A DNA stretch of 64,000 bases from contig JAEXHI010000019.1 of NCBI GenBank assembly GCA_023450085.1, positions 62,001 to 126,000 of the forward strand. Direction: 5' to 3'. Positions 8,520 through 15,496 of the stretch are shown here, piece after piece; the first letter of the stretch is position 1; each line of letters starts with the position of its first letter. The stretch is from Bacteroidota bacterium (GTDB lineage Bacteria > Bacteroidota > Bacteroidia > Sphingobacteriales > Sphingobacteriaceae). The notes under the pieces are model-generated. The model did no database searches. It saw nothing but the letters and a program-made list of their open reading frames with translations, and was not told the origin of the DNA. A program made the translations under genes and the position numbers.

Positions 8520-8790
8520 CGGTTAATAATTGGTAATTTATATAGTTGTAAGTAATTTGTTTTTGGCTTAATAAATTGGAAATAAGAAGGTTAAAAGTTG
8601 TGTTGCTGGTAGGTGGGCCTTTAAAGGTGGGTAGGACTGTGTTTTTGACGCAATCCTTGCTGAAAAGTTTCGCCTATTTTGCATTTGTTTTGATGCTTTT
8701 AGCTTCTGTCTTTTTTGATGATAGGTTTGTTTTTATTGGTCTTTAGCCTTATTCCGAATATGTTTATAAGCAAACTTGGTAGTGAGGGTT

Positions 8791-8818
8791 AAAGGTGTCG
8801 ATGGTTTGGGCACCTTTT
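8791..8818 (-). terminator. possible terminator of the 286-residue membrane protein gene
   Basis: AAAGGTG and CACCTTT arms enclose a 14-base loop, starting 8 bases after the minus-strand stop at 8826. No clear U-run follows on the minus strand, so it may be weak or factor-assisted. Confidence 0.4.
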
Positions 8819-8825
8819 GCGAGGC

Positions 8826-9686
8826 TTATCCTTTGTTAATTTTAAAATTATTTTCAAAAAACTTAATTGCCTCCCCTTGGAGTTTGTTTTTGCTTAATTT
8901 GTCATTTTCAAATGCAAAACAGAGAAAGCGGTTGTTTTCTTTAGAGATAAGAGCAAATCCATTATACTGAAGATCATTAACAGTCAAGTTATATTTAATG
9001 GTTTTCATGGAAACTAGTTTGTCTGTCTTTGCATTTTCAATCGTCATTCCCGCTTTAGCATATTTAAACTCATCTAACAACAAACCATCAGCACTTACCT
9101 CAAAATCATAAATAAAAATATTAGTGTTGTTTTTGGTTTTCAGTCCCATCCTAAGCTTATTACTATAGTTGTTTAAATAATAAGTGCCAGCTTTTATATT
9201 TATTTTTGAGCCTAGGTCGAAAACAATTAAACTATCATTAGTTACTTTTTGAATTTTATAGGCTTTCAGTTCAGCGGATGAAATGTTTTCTAATTGTTGG
9301 TAGTCTTTGTATATAAATTTCTGGCTGTTAAGGTTAGCAATTTCTCTATTGACTTGAGCATTTTTAGCTTGGTATAAGTTGTCGTTTACTGAGTGATCAA
9401 ATTGTTGCTGTGTGTTATAGCGTGTTCGGTCGTCATTCCTCGAAATACATCTTATTACTTTAAATGTAGTGATCAACAAAAAAATAATGGTAATAATGAT
9501 GCTTTTGGTTGAAGAGCCGCTTCCTACGCTTGCTGGTGTATAATTGAAATTGATCGTTTCAAAGGTTTTATCTATCTCTTCGGTGGGAACTCCGTTGGTA
9601 ATTAAGTTGCTTCTAATTTCTTCTTTAGTAAAGCCGGCATTTAATTGATTATAAATGTCTTCTTCTAAATTTTGGGCCATCTTCAT
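8826..9686 (-). CDS. single-pass membrane protein of unknown function
   Basis: Protein of 286 residues (or 284 from the second ATG at 9680). The N-terminal 45 residues form a small acidic helical domain (LEEDIYNQLNAGFTKEEIRSNL, NGVPTEEIDKTF) resembling short helical bundles that sit before membrane anchors. A Ser/Gly linker, one membrane helix (about 62-78, SIIITIIFLLITTFKVI) and a 200-residue soluble domain rich in beta strands and Asn/Lys follow. I do not recognise the family. A 27-base gap separates it from the upstream lipoprotein gene on the same strand, so the two probably form an operon and may work together at the envelope. Confidence 0.75.
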   Translation of the reverse strand: MKMAQNLEEDIYNQLNAGFTKEEIRSNLITNGVPTEEIDKTFETINFNYTPASVGSGSSTKSIIITIIFLLITTFKVIRCISRNDDRTRYNTQQQFDHSVNDNLYQAKNAQVNREIANLNSQKFIYKDYQQLENISSAELKAYKIQKVTNDSLIVFDLGSKINIKAGTYYLNNYSNKLRMGLKTKNNTNIFIYDFEVSADGLLLDEFKYAKAGMTIENAKTDKLVSMKTIKYNLTVNDLQYNGFALISKENNRFLCFAFENDKLSKNKLQGEAIKFFENNFKINKG

Positions 9687-9713
9687 GTATCGTATTATTT
9701 GTTTGGTATGGTT

Positions 9714-10520
9714 TTATAGATCCTCTTGATCAATGTTTACTTTGTTGATCTCTTGTTGTTTTTTATTGTAATAAATGTAAGTAATGCCTTTAACTCCAAA
9801 ACGGCGCATCTTGTTAAAAAGCTGTGTGATGTTGGGATTCCTCAAAATCTCGTCTTTCAAAAGAATGGCGGCGTCTGGTCCTTTTAGTAGATTTGCTTCA
9901 TTGCTATTTATAATTACTTTATAAAGCAGTCGGTCCTCTTCATTTAAACTAATGTTGGTGAGGCTTGCATCTAATTCTTTGTTAATTACCACTGGTAAGC
10001 CTTTGTTTAATAGTACCAATATCTGATTAACTTGAGAATCCATGGTTTGGTCATTACCTTCTAATTGGTGCGATCCATTTTTTTCGCTCGAAATCAGCTC
10101 TTGGTATTTGGCTTTGTCTATGATTAGTTCCTTTAGGGTTTTACCGTCTCTAGAACTAAAAACCACCAAAAATTTAGTCCCCCTGTCAAGTATTTCAGTA
10201 GCTAGTTTATTTTGTTGTATAATATTTACAAAAGTTAACGGAATCAATTCCTTATACAAGTCTGCATCTTGATCTCCATCTTTCAAACTAGACATAAAAG
10301 TGATTTTGATATCTTTCAATCCTGTACTGCCTTCTCTGTCTACAATTTCTGCGTTTGAATGGGTAATGATTCCCTGTTGGCCAATAGAGGATCTAAATAA
10401 AGGACTTTGAGCGGTATAGTTATATTGCTGTACAAAATCTGCTAAGCGATTTCTTTGATTGCAGCTAATGAAGATGAATAGAGATAATAGGGGTAACGCT
10501 AGTCGGAGCGTATTTTTCAT
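9714..10520 (-). CDS. lipoprotein of unknown function
   Basis: Protein of 268 residues with a lipoprotein signal (MKNTLRLALPLLSLFIFISC, lipidated Cys20). The mature part is mixed alpha/beta and charged, with no catalytic motif I recognise. It is first in a probable two-gene unit with the membrane protein downstream. A 33-base perfect-arm palindrome lies 20 bases upstream of its start, between it and the T9SS protein gene. Product localisation is inferred from the signal alone. Confidence 0.75.
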   Translation of the reverse strand: MKNTLRLALPLLSLFIFISCNQRNRLADFVQQYNYTAQSPLFRSSIGQQGIITHSNAEIVDREGSTGLKDIKITFMSSLKDGDQDADLYKELIPLTFVNIIQQNKLATEILDRGTKFLVVFSSRDGKTLKELIIDKAKYQELISSEKNGSHQLEGNDQTMDSQVNQILVLLNKGLPVVINKELDASLTNISLNEEDRLLYKVIINSNEANLLKGPDAAILLKDEILRNPNITQLFNKMRRFGVKGITYIYYNKKQQEINKVNIDQEDL

Positions 10521-10539
10521 GAGTGTTAATTTTATGGAG

Positions 10540-10572
10540 AGACTTACGAAGGTTTTAAGCCTTCGTAAGTCT
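10540..10572. repeat. AGACTTACGAAG palindrome, copy 1
   Basis: Perfect 13-bp arms (AGACTTACGAAGG and CCTTCGTAAGTCT) enclose a 7-base loop. A second copy at 30946-30978 matches at 30 of 33 bases and has a compensating arm change, G-C here against T-A there. It sits just after the T9SS gene stop and before the lipoprotein start, so it could also influence termination. Confidence 0.8.
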
Positions 10573-10579
10573 AAAGTAT

Positions 10580-11902
10580 TTATTGGATGAATTTTTGTGT
10601 AACGGTTTCGCTTGCTGTGGTTAATGAGGCTACATGTAAACCATTAGCGCCACTAAAAGGTACCGAAACATTGGTATAGCCCTTATGTAAGCTCAATTGT
10701 TGTTCTGTTAATTTGCGGCCATTCAGGTCATAGATTTTAATAGAGCCTTTTCCTTCATTGGCAGCAAAAATAGTGAGCCTAACCGTTCCTTCCTGTTTGT
10801 TGGCAAATACGCTAAAATTGCTGGCTGCTACATTTGATTTTACAGCGACAATTTCAGATTCAGCGCTTTTACCATCTGCATCCACCTGTTTAAGTTGGTA
10901 ATAACTCACTCCAGGCAATGCATCTTTATCAGTAAAGATATAGCTTTTTGGAGTATTGCTGGTGCCGGCACCGTTTATGTTGCCAATTTTAGAAAAACTT
11001 TTACCATCTCCAGAGCGTAAAATCTCAAAATGAGAATTGTTACTTTCTGATGCAGTTGCCCAAGCTAAATCGATATTTTGCAAATAGGCTTTTGCAGTGA
11101 AAGAGGTTAGGGATACTGGGAGAGTTGCTGATTCGCTAGTGTCAAATTTGAAATTATCTACTTCTAGTCCTGCTCTTGGACTAGCGCTGCCACTATGCGT
11201 GGCGGCAATCGAAAAATAACCATTCGAGAAATTGGTATAAGTATTATCCACGGCGCTTCCCAAATTGTTTGACGTGGTAGCTGAAGTTAAAGTAGCGGCT
11301 GCATTAGCACCCGTTCCATTTGTTGTTGGAAGAGCAGAAGAGAAAAGATTCCAAGTTCCTCCTAATGACCTGGTTATTCGTATTTGAAAGCCAATATTGG
11401 TCAAGCCGTTTGTAACAGCGCTAGAACTTGTTATAATAGTAGTCGGAACTCCGTCTGTTACTTTTTCAAGATAAATCTCGTCTCCTCCGCTGTCATCGCC
11501 AAATTTTATTCTATAGCCATCTACCGTAGGGCTGGTAACGTTAGCTTCCGATGCATAAAGCCAAATATAGGTTACATTGGCAGCTGTAGCAGCTTGTGCA
11601 CGTCTTCCAATCCACACGCCCCAGCTTTGTTCGTTGCCCCAGGTCGCGGTTCTTTGTGTGCTTAGATAGCTTGTGCCGCTTCCGTCTCCATTGAAATCAG
11701 CTGGTGCATTTAGCCTTAATGTATTTGATCCTGTAGTGCCGCCTGCGACACTACTATTTGCTACAATTGTCCAATTTGCGGTTGTTCCTGTCCAAGTTGG
11801 ATTGTTCGTGAAATCGCCATCGCTGAAATCATCGATTAGTTGCGCATATCCACTTGCAGTAATTCCAGTAATTAATAAAATTGAAAGTAAAAGTTTTTTC
11901 AT
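10580..11902 (-). CDS. T9SS-sorted surface protein with lectin-like domain
   Basis: Secreted protein of 440 residues. The signal peptide MKKLLLSILLITGITASGYAQ is followed by a Gly/Ser/Thr-rich beta domain (about 22-250) that looks like a concanavalin/LamG-type jelly roll. Next is the Bacteroidota linker LPVSLTSFTAKA with a fibronectin-like module (about 255-355), and a C-terminal type A sorting domain (FSVFANKQEGTVRLTI to VTQKFIQ). The last domain targets export by the type IX system and cleavage or anchoring at the cell surface. Ligand unknown. It is probably transcribed alone. Confidence 0.85.
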   Translation of the reverse strand: MKKLLLSILLITGITASGYAQLIDDFSDGDFTNNPTWTGTTANWTIVANSSVAGGTTGSNTLRLNAPADFNGDGSGTSYLSTQRTATWGNEQSWGVWIGRRAQAATAANVTYIWLYASEANVTSPTVDGYRIKFGDDSGGDEIYLEKVTDGVPTTIITSSSAVTNGLTNIGFQIRITRSLGGTWNLFSSALPTTNGTGANAAATLTSATTSNNLGSAVDNTYTNFSNGYFSIAATHSGSASPRAGLEVDNFKFDTSESATLPVSLTSFTAKAYLQNIDLAWATASESNNSHFEILRSGDGKSFSKIGNINGAGTSNTPKSYIFTDKDALPGVSYYQLKQVDADGKSAESEIVAVKSNVAASNFSVFANKQEGTVRLTIFAANEGKGSIKIYDLNGRKLTEQQLSLHKGYTNVSVPFSGANGLHVASLTTASETVTQKFIQ

Positions 11903-11983
11903 AAAAGGGGTTTAGAGGTGAACGATTACGCTAAAGTTAATAAAAACCTAACATTTAGTCAATTACCTGAAAAATATTGTTTT

Positions 11984-12430
11984 TTAACGCAATCTATCAG
12001 CGGAGCGAATTAGTTTTTCGTCCTTTTTGATTCCTCTAATCGCTAATAACGTAAAAATAATAGCCACTAATGGAAGATAAATCCCTGGTTCAAGATCAAA
12101 CTGAGTCGCACCGCTTACATTGTTGATTATCTGGAAAAACCATGCCGATAAAGCTAAAATCAATATGATGTTCAATAAAGCAATACGAGTTTGCAGTTTT
12201 CTATTCCTAAAATTGAAAATATTTACCAAGCTAATTAGGCCGGCAAACACAGTGCTAATCAATAAGGGAATGTTGGTAGCCGAACCGTCTGTGCCGGGGC
12301 TTTTAAGACCTGTACCATATAATGTGTGATATCCAACATTTGAAACAATACCCATAATAGGGACAAACAATAAACATAAAATGGTAATAGCGGCAAGTAA
12401 TAGCCAAATAGATTGAATTCTCTGAATCAT
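11984..12430 (-). CDS. DUF4293 family membrane protein
   Basis: Integral membrane protein of 148 residues with four hydrophobic helices, beginning MIQRIQSIWLLLAAITILCLLF, the typical opening of the DUF4293 family in Bacteroidota. The C-terminus is short and basic (KKDEKLIRSADRLR) and probably cytoplasmic. Function is unknown. It is divergent from truA, with 126 bases between starts. Confidence 0.8.
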   Translation of the reverse strand: MIQRIQSIWLLLAAITILCLLFVPIMGIVSNVGYHTLYGTGLKSPGTDGSATNIPLLISTVFAGLISLVNIFNFRNRKLQTRIALLNIILILALSAWFFQIINNVSGATQFDLEPGIYLPLVAIIFTLLAIRGIKKDEKLIRSADRLR

Positions 12431-12511
12431 AATGAGATGAAATTTTTTACAAACTTAACTTTTTATTTGGTTTGTTAGGTTTTGGTTGTTCCGTTTTCTG
12501 GGCTTTTGCTC

Positions 12512-12546
12512 AACTTATAACTCACTACTTATAACTTAAAACCTTA
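12512..12546. repeat. single-arm heptamer array upstream of truA
   Basis: Five uninterrupted 7-bp units (aacttat, aactcac, tacttat, aacttaa, aacctta) run directly into the TATTTTTG -7 box of truA. No opposing arm is present. The period matches the arrays inside the deacetylase and ribF genes. Confidence 0.7.
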
Positions 12547-12552
12547 TTTTTG
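12545..12552 (+). promoter_or_regulatory. -7 box abutting the truA start
   Basis: TATTTTTG fits the TAnnTTTG consensus and ends 4 bases before the TTG start of truA. Transcription would begin at or next to the start codon, so the mRNA may have almost no leader. Confidence 0.45.
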
Positions 12553-12556
12553 CAGC

Positions 12557-13315
12557 TTGGAAACAAAACGTTATTTCGTTGAGCTTAGCTATAACGGCAC
12601 TGATTATCATGGCTGGCAAATACAACCTAATGGGATTACTGTTCAGGAATGTTTGGATAAGGCGTTAAGTACTTATTTCAGACAGGAAATTGTTTCTTTG
12701 GGATGTGGGCGTACAGATACGGGCGTTCATGCCACACAATTTTATGCTCATATTGATTTGGTAGGCGTAACTTCTAAACAGTTGGCCAGTGCAACAACGG
12801 GATTAAATGCACTACTGCCTTATAGTATTGCCGTGCATCGTATTTTTGAAGTGGCTACTAATGCTCATGCTCGTTTTGACGCTACCGCTAGAGAATACAA
12901 ATACCATCTTCATTTCCAGAAAGATCCGTTTAAGTTAGATCGTTCGTGGTTGTACAAGGGAGGATTGGACGTAGAGAAAATGAACCAGGCTGCACAACTG
13001 CTATTACAATACACGGATTTTTCTTGTTTCAGTAAGTCAAACACGCAAACCTTTACCAATAACTGTAAAATTAGCCATGCAATATTTGAATTACAACCAA
13101 ACGGAATTATTTTTACCATCAAAGCGGACCGATTTTTACGGAACATGGTACGGGCTATTATGGGTACTTTGGTAATGGTGGGCCGTGGAGATATTGAAAT
13201 GCAGGAAGTTTCAAAAATCGTGGAAAGTAAAAACCGTGGTAATGCTGGTCAATCCGTACCAGCTTGCGGACTTTATTTGGTAGCGGTAGAATATCCATAT
13301 ATTAAAAATGATTAA
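12557..13315 (+). CDS. truA: tRNA pseudouridine synthase A
   Basis: Enzyme that isomerises uridines 38-40 in the anticodon stem of many tRNAs. The catalytic motif GCGRTDTGVHA puts the nucleophile at Asp54. DYHGWQIQPNG near the N-terminus and the C-terminal FLRNMVRAIMGTLV segment are family hallmarks, and 252 residues is normal. The start is a TTG at 12557, one residue before the conserved first strand (KRYFVELSYNGTDYHGW); no ATG is available in frame nearby. An ABC transporter gene follows after a small inverted repeat. Confidence 0.93.
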   Translation: METKRYFVELSYNGTDYHGWQIQPNGITVQECLDKALSTYFRQEIVSLGCGRTDTGVHATQFYAHIDLVGVTSKQLASATTGLNALLPYSIAVHRIFEVATNAHARFDATAREYKYHLHFQKDPFKLDRSWLYKGGLDVEKMNQAAQLLLQYTDFSCFSKSNTQTFTNNCKISHAIFELQPNGIIFTIKADRFLRNMVRAIMGTLVMVGRGDIEMQEVSKIVESKNRGNAGQSVPACGLYLVAVEYPYIKND

Positions 13316-13327
13316 ATGAGAGAATAA

Positions 13328-13386
13328 TTGAATGATTGAATATCGAGAGAGGAATATTCAATCATTCGAAATTCAATCATTCAAAA
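13328..13386. repeat. inverted TTGAATGA/TCATTCAA array between truA and the ABC transporter
   Basis: Two 8-bp units (ttgaatga, ttgaatat) are followed, after a 13-base spacer, by opposing units ttcaatca, ttcgaaa, ttcaatca, ttcaaaa at alternating 8 and 7 bp spacing. The first right arm pairs with the left arm over 14 bases (gaatgattgaatat with atattcaatcattc). It could fold in the transcript between the two genes. Confidence 0.7.
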
Positions 13387-13394
13387 TTTAAAAC

Positions 13395-15179
13395 ATGTCA
13401 AAAGTAACTGGAGACGCATTTAATTTTAGCTTGTTAAAAAGGGTAATGGACTATGTAAGGCCTTATCGAGCTATTTTTATCTGGTCGGTAGTACTTACTA
13501 TTTTATTGGCGGCCATTGCTCCTGCTAGGCCACTTTTAGTAGGTTATACTTTGGATAAGCATATTCTTAAAGGTGATTACTATGGTTTGTTAAATATTAC
13601 CATTTTAATGTTAGTGCTGTTGGTGTTGCAAACCGTTTTCCAATATGCGCATACACTACTTACCAATAAACTCGGGCAATCGGCGATTAGGGATTTACGG
13701 ATTAACGTATTTAACCATATCAGTAAATTACGGCTGAAATTTTTTGATAAAACTCCCATTGGCCAACTCATTACCCGCACAGTTTCAGATTTAGAAACCA
13801 TTGCAGATATTTTTTCCGAAGGATTGATTGCCATGATTGGAGATCTATTGCAGGTAATCGTGCTCATGACCATTATGTTTTGGATGGACTGGAAACTTAC
13901 CTTGGCCGTGTTAATTCCAATGCCATTTCTGATCATCGCTACCAGAATTTTCCAGAAGGCGATAAAAGTAGCTTTCCAGGAAGTGAGGGCCGAGGTATCT
14001 AATCTGAATACCTTTTTACAAGAGCATATTAGCGGTATTGCCATCATTCAATATTTTGCTCGGGAAGATCAAGAATATAAGAAATTTGAAAAGATCAATT
14101 CGCGCTATCGCGATGCCAATATCCGTTCTAACTGGTACTATTCCATTTTCTTCCCTGTAGTGGAGTTGATTTCAGCGATGTCTTTAGGATTGTTAATTTG
14201 GTATGGCGCAAAAACCGTATTGGCCAAGCCAGATTTGGATCCAGGAATCATTACCACCTTCATCATGTTCATCAACATGTTGTTTAGGCCTATTAGGGAG
14301 CTTGCGGATAAATTTAATACCCTTCAAATGGGGATGGTAGGTGCCGAACGTGTTTTTAAAGTGTTGGATACTCAGGAAATTACCCTGAATTCGGGGACTT
14401 TGGCTCCCCAAAAACTGGAAGGAAATATTGCTTTCAAAAATGTTTGGTTCAGTTATGATCAAGATGGAGAAGAAGATCCAAAATATGTGTTGAAAGACAT
14501 TTCTTTTGAAGTGAAGTCTGGACAAACCATTGCTTTGGTGGGTGCTACTGGAGCAGGTAAGTCATCAACTATCAATATCCTGAACCGTTTTTACGAAATC
14601 CAAAAAGGCAGTATCACCATTGATCAGCAAAATATTCAGGATTATGACCTATCTTATTTGCGCCGGAATATAGCGACGGTTTTGCAGGACGTTTTTCTCT
14701 TTTCAGATACGATCTTTAACAACATCACCTTAAATAATCCTGATATTGAATATGAAGAAGTAGTGGAAGCTGCTAAAAAAGTAGGTGCGCATGATTTTAT
14801 TGAGCGTTTGCCAGGCGGCTACCATTATAATGTGATGGAAAGGGGAGCAACACTTTCTGCAGGACAAGCTCAATTGATTTCTTTTATCAGGGCCTTGGTT
14901 TACAAACCAGCCATTTTAGTGTTGGATGAGGCAACTTCATCGGTAGATACCGAAACTGAAATGCTTATTCAGCATGCGATCGAAAAATTGATGCAGGATA
15001 GAACTTCCATAGTTATTGCCCATCGTTTATCAACCATTCAAAAAGCAGATCTGATCATTGTATTGGATAAGGGCGAGATCAAAGAAAAGGGAACACATCA
15101 GCAATTACTTAAATTAGACGGCTATTATAAACGCCTGTACGACTTGCAGTTTTCTTCTGTAGGTATTGCGAAAGATTGA
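13395..15179 (+). CDS. ABC transporter, fused permease and ATPase (MsbA-like exporter)
   Basis: Half-transporter of 594 residues working as a homo- or heterodimer. The N-terminal six-helix exporter domain (about residues 20-320, with the GQLITRTVSDLETI loop) is followed by an ATPase domain. Walker A GATGAGKSS lies near 382-390, the ABC signature is LSAGQ near 486 (LSGGQ in most relatives), Walker B ILVLDEAT near 507, and the H-loop IAHRLSTI follows. Such proteins export lipids, lipid A precursors or drugs; the substrate cannot be told from sequence. It lies 79 bases after truA. Confidence 0.92.
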   Translation: MSKVTGDAFNFSLLKRVMDYVRPYRAIFIWSVVLTILLAAIAPARPLLVGYTLDKHILKGDYYGLLNITILMLVLLVLQTVFQYAHTLLTNKLGQSAIRDLRINVFNHISKLRLKFFDKTPIGQLITRTVSDLETIADIFSEGLIAMIGDLLQVIVLMTIMFWMDWKLTLAVLIPMPFLIIATRIFQKAIKVAFQEVRAEVSNLNTFLQEHISGIAIIQYFAREDQEYKKFEKINSRYRDANIRSNWYYSIFFPVVELISAMSLGLLIWYGAKTVLAKPDLDPGIITTFIMFINMLFRPIRELADKFNTLQMGMVGAERVFKVLDTQEITLNSGTLAPQKLEGNIAFKNVWFSYDQDGEEDPKYVLKDISFEVKSGQTIALVGATGAGKSSTINILNRFYEIQKGSITIDQQNIQDYDLSYLRRNIATVLQDVFLFSDTIFNNITLNNPDIEYEEVVEAAKKVGAHDFIERLPGGYHYNVMERGATLSAGQAQLISFIRALVYKPAILVLDEATSSVDTETEMLIQHAIEKLMQDRTSIVIAHRLSTIQKADLIIVLDKGEIKEKGTHQQLLKLDGYYKRLYDLQFSSVGIAKD

Positions 15180-15496
15180 TATTATTAGTTAAATTTAACT
15201 AAAATAGTAGTCTTTCTTGAAAAACAGCTGGGGAGATATTGATGGTTTTGCACTTTTTCACTTTTAAAACAGGGGAACGAACAGGCTTTTGAGCGTGCTG
15301 TTTAATACGTTTTACAAAAGGCCTTCCTGCAAGAGAAAATGCTAAGATGATATATAAAGTATATTTGTTGATTTGTGGGATCGGCGAAAAACGCTAGTGT
15401 TAGGCAAATCAATGTCGTATTTTTTGACAACACCTATTTAAATTAATAACGCTACAATCTCAAAATAATTAATCTCTAACCTTAAACCCAGTTGTT
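15180..15496. other. 317-base intergenic region before the subtilase gene
   Basis: No gene is supported. A TTAGTTAAATTTAACTAA palindrome lies 5 bases after the ABC transporter stop. The remainder is AT-rich and presumably carries the promoter and leader of the peptidase gene. Confidence 0.55.

Larger units (their letters stand above)
8489..8825. other. 337-base intergenic region holding the helicase promoter
   Basis: No convincing gene is present; short frames here lack signals or family resemblance. The right end of the helicase leader carries a -7-like box at 8512-8519. The far end holds a possible terminator at 8791-8818 for the next minus-strand gene. A CCTTTAAAGG palindrome lies in the middle. 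Confidence 0.6.

Noticed and set aside
8776..8970. A 64-codon plus-strand frame over the end of the 286-residue membrane protein gene
   Set aside because: Antisense to a better supported gene, with no signal or family features.
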